64,000 nucleotides of DNA from NCBI GenBank assembly GCA_026545225.1, contig CM048845.1, positions 14,443,501-14,507,500 of the forward strand, given 5' to 3'. The stretch is from Cornus controversa. Its lineage: Eukaryota > Streptophyta > Magnoliopsida > Cornales > Cornaceae. Every line of letters begins with the position of its first letter. The first letter of the stretch is position 1. Below, in pieces: positions 34,225 to 45,440 of this stretch. The notes under the pieces were generated by a model that was not told the DNA's origin, searched no databases, and was given only the letters and a program-made list of their open reading frames with translations. The position numbers were made by a program, and so were the translations under genes.

Positions 34225-35098
34225 CTACGAGCAACCCGAATCAAGTATCCACTCATCGGTAGAGTCACAGACAGAAATAGTGAGAACGTTACCACCATCT
34301 GAATCACTACCCTCTACAACAGCCACCCCAACGCCTTCTAAGGATTTTCCCTTTTCCCTTCTTACGCTCCAGACAGTCTTTCCTGAAGTGCCTTTCCTTG
34401 TAGCAAGTGAAGCATTTAAGCACCTTCGATTTGTTCTTAGACTTAGAATGACCTTTGCGGCCAGATCATCCCCTCTAATCTGTTCTCCCTCTAACAACCA
34501 AGCCCTCTGCCGAACTTTCTATATTGCCCTCAAATGTCCTTCTCTGCAACTCCTTAGAATTCAAAGATGCCTTCACGTCTTCCATGGACAAATTAGTTCT
34601 ACCATACATCATTGCATCGACAAAGTTCTCGTACGAGGGTGGTATAGAACACAACAGAATAATAGCCTAATCCTCATCCTCTATTTTAACATCAATATTC
34701 TTTAAATCTATGATAACAGCATTAACCTTGTTAAGGTGGTCTTTCAGAGACGAACCTTTTGGCATCTGAAGAGTGAACAACTGCTTCTTTAGGTACAAGC
34801 GATTTGCAAGAGACTTCGTCATATAACGGGATTTCAACTTTCTCCACAGCCAATCTGCCGTAGTTTCTCCAAAAACTTCTCGCAAAACTTTATTACTCAA
34901 GCACAACAGGATCGCATTGTGTGCTTTCTCCATATCTTCATCTTTCTGATCATCCTTCCACTTTTTTGGTAGTACATAATTTCCCTTCAGCACCTTGGAT
35001 ATCCCATATTGAACCAACAAAGCCTGCATCTTAACCCGCCACAGGTTGAAGTTGTTCATGCCGTTAAACTTCTCGATTTTCATAAACTTGGTCGACAT
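34225..35098 (-). pseudogene. Tork-like gag and protease start
   Basis: 34667-35098 starts MSTKFMKIEKFNGMNNFNLW, a standard UBN2/copia Gag start, and continues with LWRKLKSRYMTKSLANRLYL and GSSLKDHLNKVN. A stop at about 34665 and a frame change lead to 34225-34497, whose end EWILDSGCS carries the protease active-site D-S-G. The zinc knuckle between them is damaged. Confidence 0.85.
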
Positions 35099-35131
35099 CC
35101 CAACTTAGAACCAATGACTTTGATACCAATT

Positions 35132-35440
35132 TGTTGAGAGAAACAACCACAAACCAAGCACAATCACGAAACACGACACAAAATGAATCAAACACAACAC
35201 ATAGAGCACAAGAATTTATGTGGTTCGACGATATACCTACGCCCGCGGTAAAGATCCGGCGAAAGATTTCACCATACGAAAATCAGGAGATTATAAGTTT
35301 CAACCCAAACCTTAGCTGTCACTCTCTCACTCTCTTTCTGCAGTTTTAGTATTTTCTCTCGTTAGTACCTCCAAACCTTTAGATGCCCTTATATATCGGG
35401 CTACAAGAGAATCCTAACCTGGGTACCCACAAGCAAAAAA
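35132..35440 (-). mobile_element. 5' LTR of the Tork-like element (outer end lost)
   Basis: On the minus strand it ends ...TTTCTCTCAACA at 35132 and is followed by the primer-binding site. Homology to the 3' LTR stops after ACAAGCAAAAAA at about 35440, so about 100 bases of its start are missing. Confidence 0.7.
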
Positions 35441-36240
35441 CGAGGAGTGCCCTATCGAGCTCAAAATCACTAATGACACAAGAAATGGTATGTAAAATTT
35501 TAAAATTTATTTCTATTTTTAATTGAAATTAATTATTATTTAATTGTGATAAAGGATGAGAAATTTGTTTTAAAATGTGTTTTTTGAGTTATGAGATTTT
35601 TTTGGATTTTTGGACTCAGATGTGGTTCTAGGGATGAGTCGGGTGACACGGAAAACTTTTACGAGTCTTGAAAATTTATATAAAGGCGTATATGAACACT
35701 TAAGGGATCTAAAAGATAAGTTGGGAGAAACAAATGTTAGTAAAATTCACATAGGATATTAGTGAATAGCATAACATAACATAATTTTGCAGCTTAAATT
35801 CAAATAAATTTAATGACAATAATACACACGTCACAAGACCGAAAAGAAAGTTGAACTTTTAGTCATCTCTCGTGCCACAAGTGAGTATCATCAATATTTA
35901 CTTTAATTTATGCGCAAAATTTTATTTTCGGGAGGGAAATAAATCTCTCAACTGACTGATATCCCACTTAATATGGCATCCCCAAGCATGTTTCTAAATT
36001 CAAATTTTATTTTCAATAACATGCTAAAAAAGTTTTGCAAATAAATCATGCAACTTTTATTAAAATAAAATAAAATGAAATTCAATATGCATAATGCACA
36101 ATATGCAGTATACAAATACCATATTAACATGCATATATACTGAAATAAATATTCCAGAACGCTAATTAAATCATATGAATCAATTTCATAATTTTCAGAA
36201 TTTAAAACATGCATCATATATATATTTCAACCACTAAATA
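35441..36240. other. no feature recognised
   Basis: AT-rich non-coding sequence. Its style (GATTTTTTTGGATTTTTGGACTC, repeated short A/T runs) resembles the long-LTR family, but I could not align it convincingly. Confidence 0.35.
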
Positions 36241-37506
36241 TATAAAACATATAAAATAAATTCAAATTAAAACACATACTGGTCCAGAAGGTCGCTAAGA
36301 GCTCCAAGATCACATACACCAAAATTAGACTCCAAATAGTCTTTCACGCGCCTTCACTTATGAGAGTAAGCTTTGTATTGAAATTTTATTTTATTTTATT
36401 GAACACACACTAAAAAAATGGGACCAAAAAAAGACTGCTGTAGGGTCCGCATGAACCCCCACGCACCACCTGGCGTAAGTGGGTGTGTGCTGCCTTTTTT
36501 CCTTTTTTTTTTGTCTTCTAGTGTGTGGAAAAAGTGTGGGGTTTACACGCCCACTCCGGCCTCCTTTGGCCGTGACGCTATGACCATTTTTTTCATCTCT
36601 TTATTGTGAGTCCAACAGTGTTTTCAGTTTGTCGATCCAAGCCTTGTAACTATGCGGGCGAGTCTCACTCTCCCTTGGGTGAGAATGGAAAAAACAAAAA
36701 TTCTGCAATTAATCTAATTCATTCAAACCCTAATTACATCTCACAAAATGTATATCCAAATATTACTAATGATATATTCACAGAAAGCTTATAACAAAAA
36801 GTATCCATCCATATAAGTTTCGTTCCATTAAACTCAACTAAGAAAGAGAAACAAGCCCTACAAGTTTATGTTCAAACGCACTTATTTTATTTTTCAAAAA
36901 ATAAATTTAAGGATGTTTTGCTCGAAACTTTCTAGATATACTAAAAAATCAAACCTAACGGATATCTATTTCAAGAGATATGAATTTTTTTTTTTTACAA
37001 AACAAGCATGCTTTTCATGTAATAAATCAACAAAAAATTTATTCTAAACATGCTTCGATTAATTGAAAGCGTATAAGACACGAAAACAACCTATGTGGCT
37101 CTGATACCAATGTTAAAAAACAATATCAATAGATATGAAAGTGAATTGGGTTACCTTGATGTAACTTTAACCTAAAAGAATCAACGAATCGGTTATTTCA
37201 CTTGCCTCCAAAGCTTCTTTCTTCTTGCGATGGAACTATGCTACGAAAATGAGTGTAATCCTCTAATTTACAATCCAAGAGCTTCTTCTTCTATCTCCAA
37301 GACAACTGACAGAGAATTTCTAGACTAGGATATTCTGTAAGATATTGTGTATGCGTACATTACATATATTGCATATCAAGAAACTATACAATATGATATA
37401 TTTATATTGTCTTATATCTTAAACCCCAAGATAAGAATTAAGGTTTCCTAACCGGGTTGGGCTCACCCATGGGTGCACCGGTTTGGGTCCAAATCCAAAG
37501 TCCAAC
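36241..37506 (-). mobile_element. non-coding LTR element with initiator-Met primer site
   Basis: On the minus strand an LTR-like stretch (about 37506 to 37111) ends in TTTTTTAACA and is followed immediately by TTGGTATCAGAGCC (37110-37097), the exact plant initiator-Met primer-binding motif. The following sequence (37096 down to about 36241) lacks Gag or Pol similarity. It contains a GC-richer stretch near 36420-36600. This suggests a LARD-like or truncated element. The outer LTR start near TTGGACTTTGGATTTGG is a guess. Confidence 0.5.
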
Positions 37507-38660
37507 TGATAAGTGCACAAAACATGTTATTTTATATCTCAAAATAAGTCTTTAATTACTCTTTTACTTTATTTAAATATTCTTATCTTTGCATTTTGTG
37601 TTTTATAGGGGTTGATTTCCAAATAAGAAGAAAAACAGCAGAAAATGCCTAAAAAGGATATATATAGCCAAATATAGCATAAGAAGATTTGTAGGAGAGA
37701 TGGTATTTTGTGCAATCTACTTCACAAGAGGTCTCAAGTTCAAAAATTTGCCAAATATTTTGTACACGGCCACGTCTACAGTCCAGAATTGAAATTAAAG
37801 ATATGGAAATTAAATTTTAGATATTTAAATTCAAAATTTTGTATTTTGAATTTTTGTTTTTGAATTTTGAATTTTGAATTTTGTATTTCAAATTTGTATT
37901 TTGAATTTTGTATTTAAAATTTTTTCCACCTAAACCATCCCCTCTAACTCTATAAATAGGGGGTCTTAGGGGATGGTGAAGGGGGGGGGGGAGAAATAGT
38001 TAGAAATTGTAGAAAAAAATAAAGTGTAGTTGTAAATAATTTTTTTATTCATTTTCTTTTTTCTTGTAAACACACCTCTCAAAGGAGTGCTGAAGCCACT
38101 ATGATGAAATATAAGTAAGTTATTTTATTTTCTTTCCTAATTTTTCCTCCCAAGAGCATTCTTCTACTCTTCTATTCTGGATTTTTATTTTCTAAAATTA
38201 GAGGGAGGATTCTTCGTATTTGCCAAATAATGGTAATTCGAATAATGCCTACCTCTATTTACCTAGCCAATGTGCATCAGATTAAGTAAAGAATTGTCTC
38301 TCTTATATATAATCAAGTCATTCTTTTTTATTCCATATTTTCCTTCATCTTTCTAAAATCTAATTGGATTGGTGAAGTGTATTGATTATTGGAGGAAAAA
38401 CTAGATAAGAATATACTAGAAAATTTATTTATGTGGATTCATGGTGGTGGATTCCCTTCGCTTGAGATTTATTTTATTATTATAGTTTCATTTATTCATT
38501 ATAATTTCAAAATAAAAAACATTTTTTTAAAAAAATAATTTTCATTCCATAAATTAGTGTGTGAATTTGAGTTCATTCGAAATCTCACTTGAGAGTGGTT
38601 CGACCCTACTTACTACTATACAGTTTTTAGTAAAGTTTTTGCAGGTTTTATTATTTTTTG
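37507..38660 (+). mobile_element. LTR-like sequence of the TGATAAGTG type
   Basis: It starts TGATAAGTGCACAAAACATG and carries near its end GAGTGGTTCGACCCTACTTACTACT, matching the end of the minus-strand LTR at 24985-26526 (GGTTCGACCCCTACTCACC). It contains an AT-rich tandem stretch (variants of ATTTTGAATTTTGTATTT, about 37830-37920) and an 11-base G run (about 37981-37991). No second LTR was found, so it is either a solo LTR or a fragment. Confidence 0.45.
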
Positions 38661-38819
38661 TACGAAGTGTAGAAAAGCAACAACAAACATCAATTATTTT
38701 ACACTCGTCACCAACACCAACATATAGCAAGCTGGAAACAAGTTGGAATCCCAACAAAAGTAAACATAAAAAAACCAAAAGATGCTCTAGAGCTAGACAG
38801 TAGTATCAGGTGGTTCGCG
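38661..38819. other. short unassigned spacer
   Basis: No recognisable feature lies between the LTR-like sequence and the LINE. Confidence 0.3.
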
Positions 38820-40575
38820 AGATGGACGTATCACTGAACTGGGATAGACTTAGAGTTCTTTAAAGAAATAGAGCTAAGATACAGATGAATAATGTTCATA
38901 AGGGATTTAACAAAAGCTTGAGGAGTAGAGGATTTGTTTATGAAAATATGATTGTTCCTCTAATTCCAAATAACATAGACACATGATAGGACCATCTTAT
39001 GGGTAATAAAAAGGTAAAATGGGTTCCATGACATGGCTGCCTATTCAACAAGCATAGTCTAGGAGGCATGGACAGTGTAAAAATTACAATGATGATGGAA
39101 ATGGGCCCAAATTTGTTTTGAAAATGTGCAATAGAAAAAATGATGGGAGTGACTCGTTGGTACATGATTATAGAGACAACAAATGTAAGGAGAGTTTAGA
39201 ATCATACGGTGGCTGTCAAGGATTGGAAGCTTTCCTTGGACTGCAAGACATAGGATGAAAGCATGCTTTGGCATACTTGGACCAGTCCATACAAGGTGGT
39301 AGCCCTAATATATAAGGTGGTACTACGAATTAGGGGAAGGGGATTGGCCAGAGAATGACTTTTTAGGGGATGGAATCCAAAACAGAGAATACAAAGATGA
39401 AGTGTTAAAACTGGGCAAATTGGAAAGGTTTGAAGATCAGAGAAAGCACACACACAAGCAGAAGGAATGGACCAACTGTGATTTCAAATTAGGGAACTAA
39501 CAATAGATGTCTCCCTATAGCAATGGAAATAAAGGAAGGGTTGGGAATTGGATTTATTAAAGGTCCTGAGGGCAACCATGAATTGAATCACAAAGATGTA
39601 TTAATTCCTTTCCCAATAGATGAATGAATCAAAGGCTTAGCCTCTTGTTTGAGTTGGAGAATCTTACGCTACGTCCAAGAGCAATCATTTGGGTTGGGAA
39701 GCTCCCAAAAATTCCTATTATGAATGAGGTAGTGCCGACAATAGTTCATCCAAAGACTAAATTGATTGTGCAAGAGCCTCCAAAGGTATTTCATCATGGA
39801 AACATTGTTGAGAAGTTGTAAGTAATTAGGAGCCCTAGATCTTATTGATCCTTGGATTTGTAAACTTTTGCTCAAGCCAGTTTGCTTCTTTTGTAATTTG
39901 AGAGATTTCATGTCCTGATAAACACCTTTGGAAGGATGAATTCACATCCAAGAATTGTGGGATTTGTAAAGAACATATTTAGCAAGTTGTAATTTGTCCA
40001 CAAATGAGAGGCCTTTTTGCTGTCCAAGAAGAAACATGACCTACAAGTTTATCAACCAAACTATAACAATCATTAATAGAAAGGTTAGTAGTTATCTAAG
40101 GCACTCCCAAGTTATTTTAGAGGAAAGGAACCTCTTTCGAAATGGAAAGTGTTAAGGATTGATTGCTGGGATACATAAAAAGAAAATTGAGCTTTTAGAC
40201 TAGTTAAGGAAGAGACTTGAGAGATGAAAAGCTGTCATGCATGTTTGAGTTTAAGAATGGAGAGAGATGAGCGATCACCATTGGCAAAAAGCAGAAGGTT
40301 GTCCGCGAAAATTAAATGGATGAGATTAATTTTACGGCATTTCCAATGGTAAATGAAAGGAGATGGAGGAGCAATAAGCTTTTCAATAATATTGGCAGGG
40401 ATATCCATGGAGAGAACAAAAAGGTCGGGAGATAAAGGATCCCCTGCCGTAGGCCCTTTGCTCCTTTGAAAAAGCCTTAAGCTCTCCATTGAAGGTAATG
40501 TAAAATGAAGGAGTGGTTACACACTGTTTAACCCATTTGAGGAAAGTTGGAGAAAAATCCAAGAGCTTATAAGTT
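38820..40575 (-). mobile_element. L1-type LINE, RT to zinc-binding C-terminus
   Basis: Minus strand from 40575: an RT part at 40235-40489 with GDPLSPDLFVLSMDIPANII and HLIFADNLLLFANGD (FADN instead of the expected FADD). Later, at 39059-39274, KHAFILCLAVQGKLPILD, CCLYNHVPTSHSHHFFYCTF and SKQIWAHF form the zf-RVT domain typical of plant L1 elements. Several stops and frame changes break it. The part above 39782 belongs to the duplicated block; the part below is absent from the first copy. Confidence 0.8.
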
Positions 40576-41251
40576 TGAAATATGTATAGTTTATCAGTGT
40601 CAAGTCCAATTAGTTTGCCCTCTTATTTTCTTGTACTTAGAGAGAGTTGAAGTTAAATTTGAATGAGGAAAAATCAAAGGAAATAGAAAGGAGAAAAGGA
40701 AAAATGCTTTCTCTCATATTATTCTTACTTAGAGAATGGTTTTTTTTTGGAAGTTAAAAAGAAACATAGACACCCATTATCCACAATATGTCTCCCTACT
40801 GAGATTCAAACTCTCAACTTCCTCCTTCGGGATGGAGAGATCATACCATTGGGCTAGAGGTGTTTGGTTACTTAGAGAATGTTGAATGTAAGGTGAACGA
40901 TGAAAAATCAAAGGAAAATGACATGCTTCTCCTTTAATTTTCCTCTTATTTTATCTCCCTTCACATTTTCTATGTTAACCAAACTAGAAGAAAGGTTTTC
41001 TTTTGCATTGGGATTTCTTTTATCTTACTATAAATAAACAAAATAAATGGAATGTGAAATGAGACATTTCTGTATCGATTAGGGGTGCACAAAAAATTGG
41101 TGGATTCGGTAAATCAGACCAGACCGATCAATTTGATTTGATTTTTCCATGATTTGGTTTGGTTTCAGTTCCAAAAAACATGGAACCATATACAATGGTT
41201 TGATTCTGGTTTGGGGTCCTACAAAATCGGACCAAACCAAATCAAACCGTG

Positions 41252-41292
<41 letters not shown>

Positions 41293-42137
41293 ATAGTGTT
41301 GTAATTTTGAAAGTAACGTGAATTTTCCTTGGACTTTAAAATGGTTTATGAAAGTTCTATTTAACTACAGTAAAGTATGAGTAAAGAATATTTGGATCTA
41401 TTTAGCATAGTTCATATTCTATATGGTTACAGAATTGTTTTTTTAGTAAAACCCACTTTCCACAAACCCTTCCTAAAACTAATAAAAGGCTCATGAATTT
41501 TTTTGGTTTGTAAATGACACCGACTACCTAAATGTTAAGTAGATTAATAGAAGTAGTAAATTACAATATTTTTTATTTTAGAAATTACATACAGTGTCTA
41601 CATACATATCACCATTCATTCACCCCAATTTAGGGCTGCAATTCATAAATCTTCATCTACCATCTAACATTGTTATAGTTACTACATTCTTTATATATAA
41701 GAGAAATTAGTATTTATATAATTATTGACTGTTGATATATATATATATATATATTGCTTTAAGAATAGGGGTTTTCAGATTAGTATATATTGCATTGGAC
41801 TGATTGGATCATTGGGCTTAATTATTAGGACTGAACTAGTTATTGGACTGAATTATAAAAAATCATAGAATTGAAGTATTTTATTGATTTCACAGTCTGG
41901 TGATTTGAATTCAATTTTTATACAAATGTTAAAATTAATTTGGTTTCAAAATACTTGTAAATTGGCCCAATTCTTCATATCATGAGTCAATTAATTTTTT
42001 GATTAGAGGGAAAAAAAAAAAAAAAAAAACACCCAAGGTTACACCCAATATTGATCATACGAGAACTACAGCGAACAGTATGTGGGGTGGGGTGGGGTGG
42101 GGTGTGTATACCAGAAACCCTAAAAGCTACTAATACG
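40576..42137. other. upstream non-coding region of F-box copy B
   Basis: AT-rich, shared with copy A. It holds a 38-base TA microsatellite (41254-41291), another TA run (about 41737-41753), a poly(A) run (42010-42028) and a GGGGT pentamer array (42083-42104) just before the F-box leader. No TATA-like site remains at the place where copy A has one. Confidence 0.6.
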
Positions 42138-43244
42138 ATGGAGAAAAAGCCTTCTAATAAGGTAGAAGAGTACATGTCTTCCGTTCCACAAGAGATAATC
42201 TTCCAGATACTTAAAGAGCTTCCTGTGAAAAGTTTGCTGAGATTGAGGTGTGTTTCCAAGCTCTGGTGCTCCATCATTGAGGATCCATTTTTTATTCAAT
42301 TGCATCATACTCGCTCCCATACTCGCCCCGGCGGCTGCATCAGCTTCCGCAATATTTGTAGTGTACTCTCATCTTCAGCCCCATCCCTTGACACTATAAA
42401 TTTGTTCAGCTATTATTGCGGAAATTCACAGTATGTTAATGGCTTGTTCCTTATTGACAACTGGATATGGAATCCTAGCACACAAGAATTCTTTGACATT
42501 CCACCCATGACCATGAACTTAACTCCCTTTGAGGTACAAGATCGACACAGTTCATTGAAATTCGATCGGGAATACTTCTTAGGGTTTGATCCTTCCACTA
42601 TGATATGCAAAGTTCTTGCCAGATGCTATATTACTACTAAGAGAATCTATCAGGTGGAAGGAATAATCGTGTACAAGATTTGGACACTCGGCACCAACTC
42701 CTGGAGAGATATTGATGATTCTGATTCTGATTCTGATGTCCTGTATCAATCGAATGTACTTGTAAGTGATTCTGAGAAATGTTGCATTGCCGGTGTTATA
42801 TATTCCATAAGTTCTTTCTATGATGATGGAAATGCTTTGGTGGCTTTTGAAGTGGGTCACGAGAAGTTTCGAGTCATGTCTCTTCCTGAAGGCAGTAATG
42901 ACTATCGTTGTAATTTAACACGAGTTGGAGAACATTTGGCTCTAATAGATGTGAAGTTGACGACAATTTGGATATTAGAAGACTATGACAAGCAACTGTG
43001 GAACAGACAAAGCCTCATAATGATGTATGAGGGGAAGCCACTACTAGATGATCCACACAAGATGGCGACACCACTTGGTACCATCCAAACTGGTGAGAGT
43101 TTACTCCTGTTGCTTACAAGCAGGTGGGTAGACACACCAAAACTATTTTACTATGATCTTAAAAGTAAAAGATTGAGGATCGTCAATATATGCCAAGATA
43201 ATGCTCCATATGTGGAGAGCATATTTCGATTGAAGGGGTTGTAA
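42138..43244 (+). CDS. F-box protein with F-box-associated domain (copy B, intact)
   Basis: An intact frame of 368 residues from ATG 42138 (MEKKPSNKVEE). I chose this start because it matches the start of copy A; the frame is also open 29 codons further upstream through the GGGGT array, with no homology support. The F-box is at about residues 16-56 (PQEIIFQILKELPVKSLL, CVSKLWCSIIEDPFF). The associated interaction region follows: WNPSTQEFFDIPP near 110, FLGFDPST near 150, IWTLGTNSWRDID near 185, CCIAGVIYSI near 220, FRVMSLPEG near 250, LFYYDLKSKRLRIVNI near 335. Such proteins bind Skp1-like ASK through the F-box and recruit targets for SCF-dependent ubiquitination in nucleus or cytosol; the target is unknown. 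Single exon, as is common in this family. Loss of the upstream TATA region seen in copy A raises doubt about expression. Confidence 0.85.
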   Translation: MEKKPSNKVEEYMSSVPQEIIFQILKELPVKSLLRLRCVSKLWCSIIEDPFFIQLHHTRSHTRPGGCISFRNICSVLSSSAPSLDTINLFSYYCGNSQYVNGLFLIDNWIWNPSTQEFFDIPPMTMNLTPFEVQDRHSSLKFDREYFLGFDPSTMICKVLARCYITTKRIYQVEGIIVYKIWTLGTNSWRDIDDSDSDSDVLYQSNVLVSDSEKCCIAGVIYSISSFYDDGNALVAFEVGHEKFRVMSLPEGSNDYRCNLTRVGEHLALIDVKLTTIWILEDYDKQLWNRQSLIMMYEGKPLLDDPHKMATPLGTIQTGESLLLLLTSRWVDTPKLFYYDLKSKRLRIVNICQDNAPYVESIFRLKGL

Positions 43245-44101
43245 GTTGCAACTTAAAACTCTCTAAACTTTTTATTCATCAGAAGTTATCAGTTTTTGTT
43301 ATTCTTAATGATTCCATATTTCAGATTTGGATTATATCTGTGTTTCAAAATAGATGCATGTTTATTTGTTTATGGTTGTGACACAATTTAGTTTATAGTT
43401 AACTCGTTCTTGTGTTATTCTTAGATGCTCAAAGGAGCTTTTTTATGTATTGATTTTGATGGCCTTTCTTCCTTTTTTTTTTTCCCTTCTCTTTTGATAA
43501 TTATTTAACACTCAGGCATCATTTGGATTGAAGGATTTGGAAGTACAAGGAGAGAAGAAAAGAGAGGATAGTGTATTTTGTTTTTGAGTACTTTAAATGA
43601 AGAGAAAATCAAAGATTGAGACGAATTTGGAGGAATAACCTTAAAGGAGTTTTTTAATTATGCATTAATTTTGATAGCCTTTCTTCCTTTTCTTTCCCCT
43701 TCTCTTTCGATGATATCAATTAGGCTTCCTCTTTTTCAAGTAAACTTCAAGTGAGCTATTAGAAGTCCTGGACCATCTAACAGTCCAATCACAACTAATG
43801 TTTATGTTTTTTCTTATATATTATTACACTTCTGTGGATTCAGTGTTCTTAATTGGACTAAGTGTCAGTGGTGTAGGAACATCTAATTATTTCAGCTTAC
43901 TATTCATTGCCCTATTTTTTCTATTTTATTTTTTCTCCGAAATTATGTTAGTGCTCTGTACATTTCTATAGTAATACAGTCTCAATATTGACACATATAC
44001 CCAATATATATATCATCCACTTGTGTTCAATACTCTTTGATTTGCTTGTTAATTAGTCTAACTATCCATTTGTTTTTTGTTACATACTCTTTGATTTGAG
44101 C
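43245..44101. other. 3' flank of F-box copy B
   Basis: Non-coding. Up to 44013 it is shared with 16271-16999, including the internally repeated GGAGYTTTTTWAT...CCTTTCTTCC motif. No gene was seen. Confidence 0.6.
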
Positions 44102-44470
44102 TCATTTGGTTGGGAGGGCCGGATGGGAAAGGTTGATCAGAGTGTGTTTCAGAGAGAATTTACCATTTCGTGATGGCAACCACTTGAAGTAATCAGAGGG
44201 TGAGGATGGGAGAGGGATGGAGTGTAGATCAGCTATTTGCTTAAGTAGTGGCTGTGGAATGTTCCAATTGTTCCCGTGTAGGCAAGAATTGAGCATTGCA
44301 TTTGAGGTGTTATCGGTGAGCTTTGTATAGAGTCTTTATTAACTTTGCTGCAAAGTGGGTTGTTAGAAACCCAATTAGTCGAATACTTCATGAATATGCC
44401 CATCTCTTCAAGGGTTGTGTGTGGCACATTCTGCATTTTCAGTAAATCTGAAAGTTTCTGGTCCATCACT
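44102..44470 (-). mobile_element. LINE fragment (region just before zf-RVT)
   Basis: Minus-strand pieces read LNSCLHGNNWNIPQPLLKQI, DYFKWLPSRNGKFSLKHTLI and NLSHPALPTK. These match the conserved stretch of plant L1 proteins before the zinc-binding domain (W....L......D...W..s.nG.FSvKsa). It is 5'- and 3'-truncated and independent of the LINE at 45441. Confidence 0.65.
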
Positions 44471-45440
44471 CAACTTCAAGTACTTGATCGGAGGTACGTT
44501 CCTGCCATAGTTTGAAAAATCTTGAGATTTTTGGGACAAATCTTGTATCATTTAATTAAGGGTAAATTACACTCGCCTTCTTCTTTGAATTTATTTCACA
44601 TGAAGAGAAATTTTGTTTATAGTGACAATATAAATTCAAACATTTTGCACTCTCTAATAGAGATGCTAAAGGTTTTTATAATGTGTATATATATATATAT
44701 GCACATATGTTTATATACTCTTGTGCTGCACAGAGTAATTCAAGTTTTTTTTATTCCTTTCGTCAAAGATATGAACATATGTGTGTGTATATATATATAT
44801 ATATCTAGTTTTCCTCATCTCTGAATCTTCCTTTTCTCTTTACTATTTAATCTCTTTTCGTTTCCATTGCTCAGATTTTCTCAAATTCTGTTTTGATGCA
44901 AACATTTATGGATCAAATTGTCAATCCAGTGGCGTTTATTCAATTCTGAACATTCTCTCTCTCTCTCCATATATATATATATATATAGATATAGAGGCTT
45001 GCTACTCAAATTAATTCGGCAGAAAATGAGTGTGGCAGCCATGGTGGTGATGATGTCCATGGGAGTGTGAGAAGGAGAAGAAAGGCCATCAAGGCATAAA
45101 TGTTCGTAGCCAAGTCCATACCACTCGTTTTCTCATCTAAAACCCCCACCTCAAGATCCACATTAAACAAACTCATCATCTCTCACAACAACTCACGATA
45201 CAACCCAAACCAAACAAACTCACTGTTCATTGACCCGCCAAATCATGACCCATCTCACCATGCATGCATTAATACTCACACACCCATGACCACGCAGTAT
45301 ACACACTAGCATCTTTTCTTCCAAGTTATAATCAAAGTTTGAATTGGTGTGAAATAAGTCCAAATCACCACAGGTGGTGTTACTATAATTTGCCCTTTAA
45401 TTAAAGAGGACCGGACATAACAATGCTTCTCGAGTATCTT
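44471..45440. other. non-coding stretch with microsatellites
   Basis: Contains TA, TG/TA and CT/TA runs at about 44681-44700, 44780-44804 and 44956-44996. A 69-codon open frame at 45100-45309 has no similarity I recognise and is not called. The remainder shows nothing recognisable. Confidence 0.4.

Larger units (their letters stand above)
30734..35440 (-). mobile_element. Tork/TNT-like Ty1/copia retrotransposon, minus strand
   Basis: The complete domain order is present on the minus strand: 5' LTR (35132-35440, truncated), primer site AATTGGTATCAAAGTC (about 35131-35116, near initiator-Met type), gag (34667-35098), protease, integrase, reverse transcriptase, RNase H (to about 31224), a polypurine-like AAGGTGGAGATT (about 31140-31155) and the 3' LTR (30734-31140). 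Coding is split by roughly six stops or frameshifts. It is inserted in the Athila fragment, whose RT is cut at 30733. Flanking target duplication could not be confirmed because the 5' LTR outer end is lost. Confidence 0.9.
39782..44013. repeat. duplicated 4.2 kb block, copy B
   Basis: This is a direct copy of 12766-16999 (see there). Differences include an extra TA microsatellite with its flank (about 41170-41291), loss of about 133 bases of F-box upstream sequence near 42105, and many point changes. The ends are at CAAAGGTATTTCATCATGG and the short TA run at 44004-44013. Confidence 0.9.

Noticed and set aside
35441..36240. Further copy of the 2.8-kb long-LTR family
   Set aside because: General base composition and short A/T motifs are similar, but I could not find a continuous match.
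45100..45309. 69-codon open frame (MFVAKSIPLVFSS...) that resembles an organelle-targeting N-terminus
   Set aside because: No homology I recognise, no downstream exon with conserved sequence, and low-complexity composition (His, Asn, Thr rich). Chance openness is likely.
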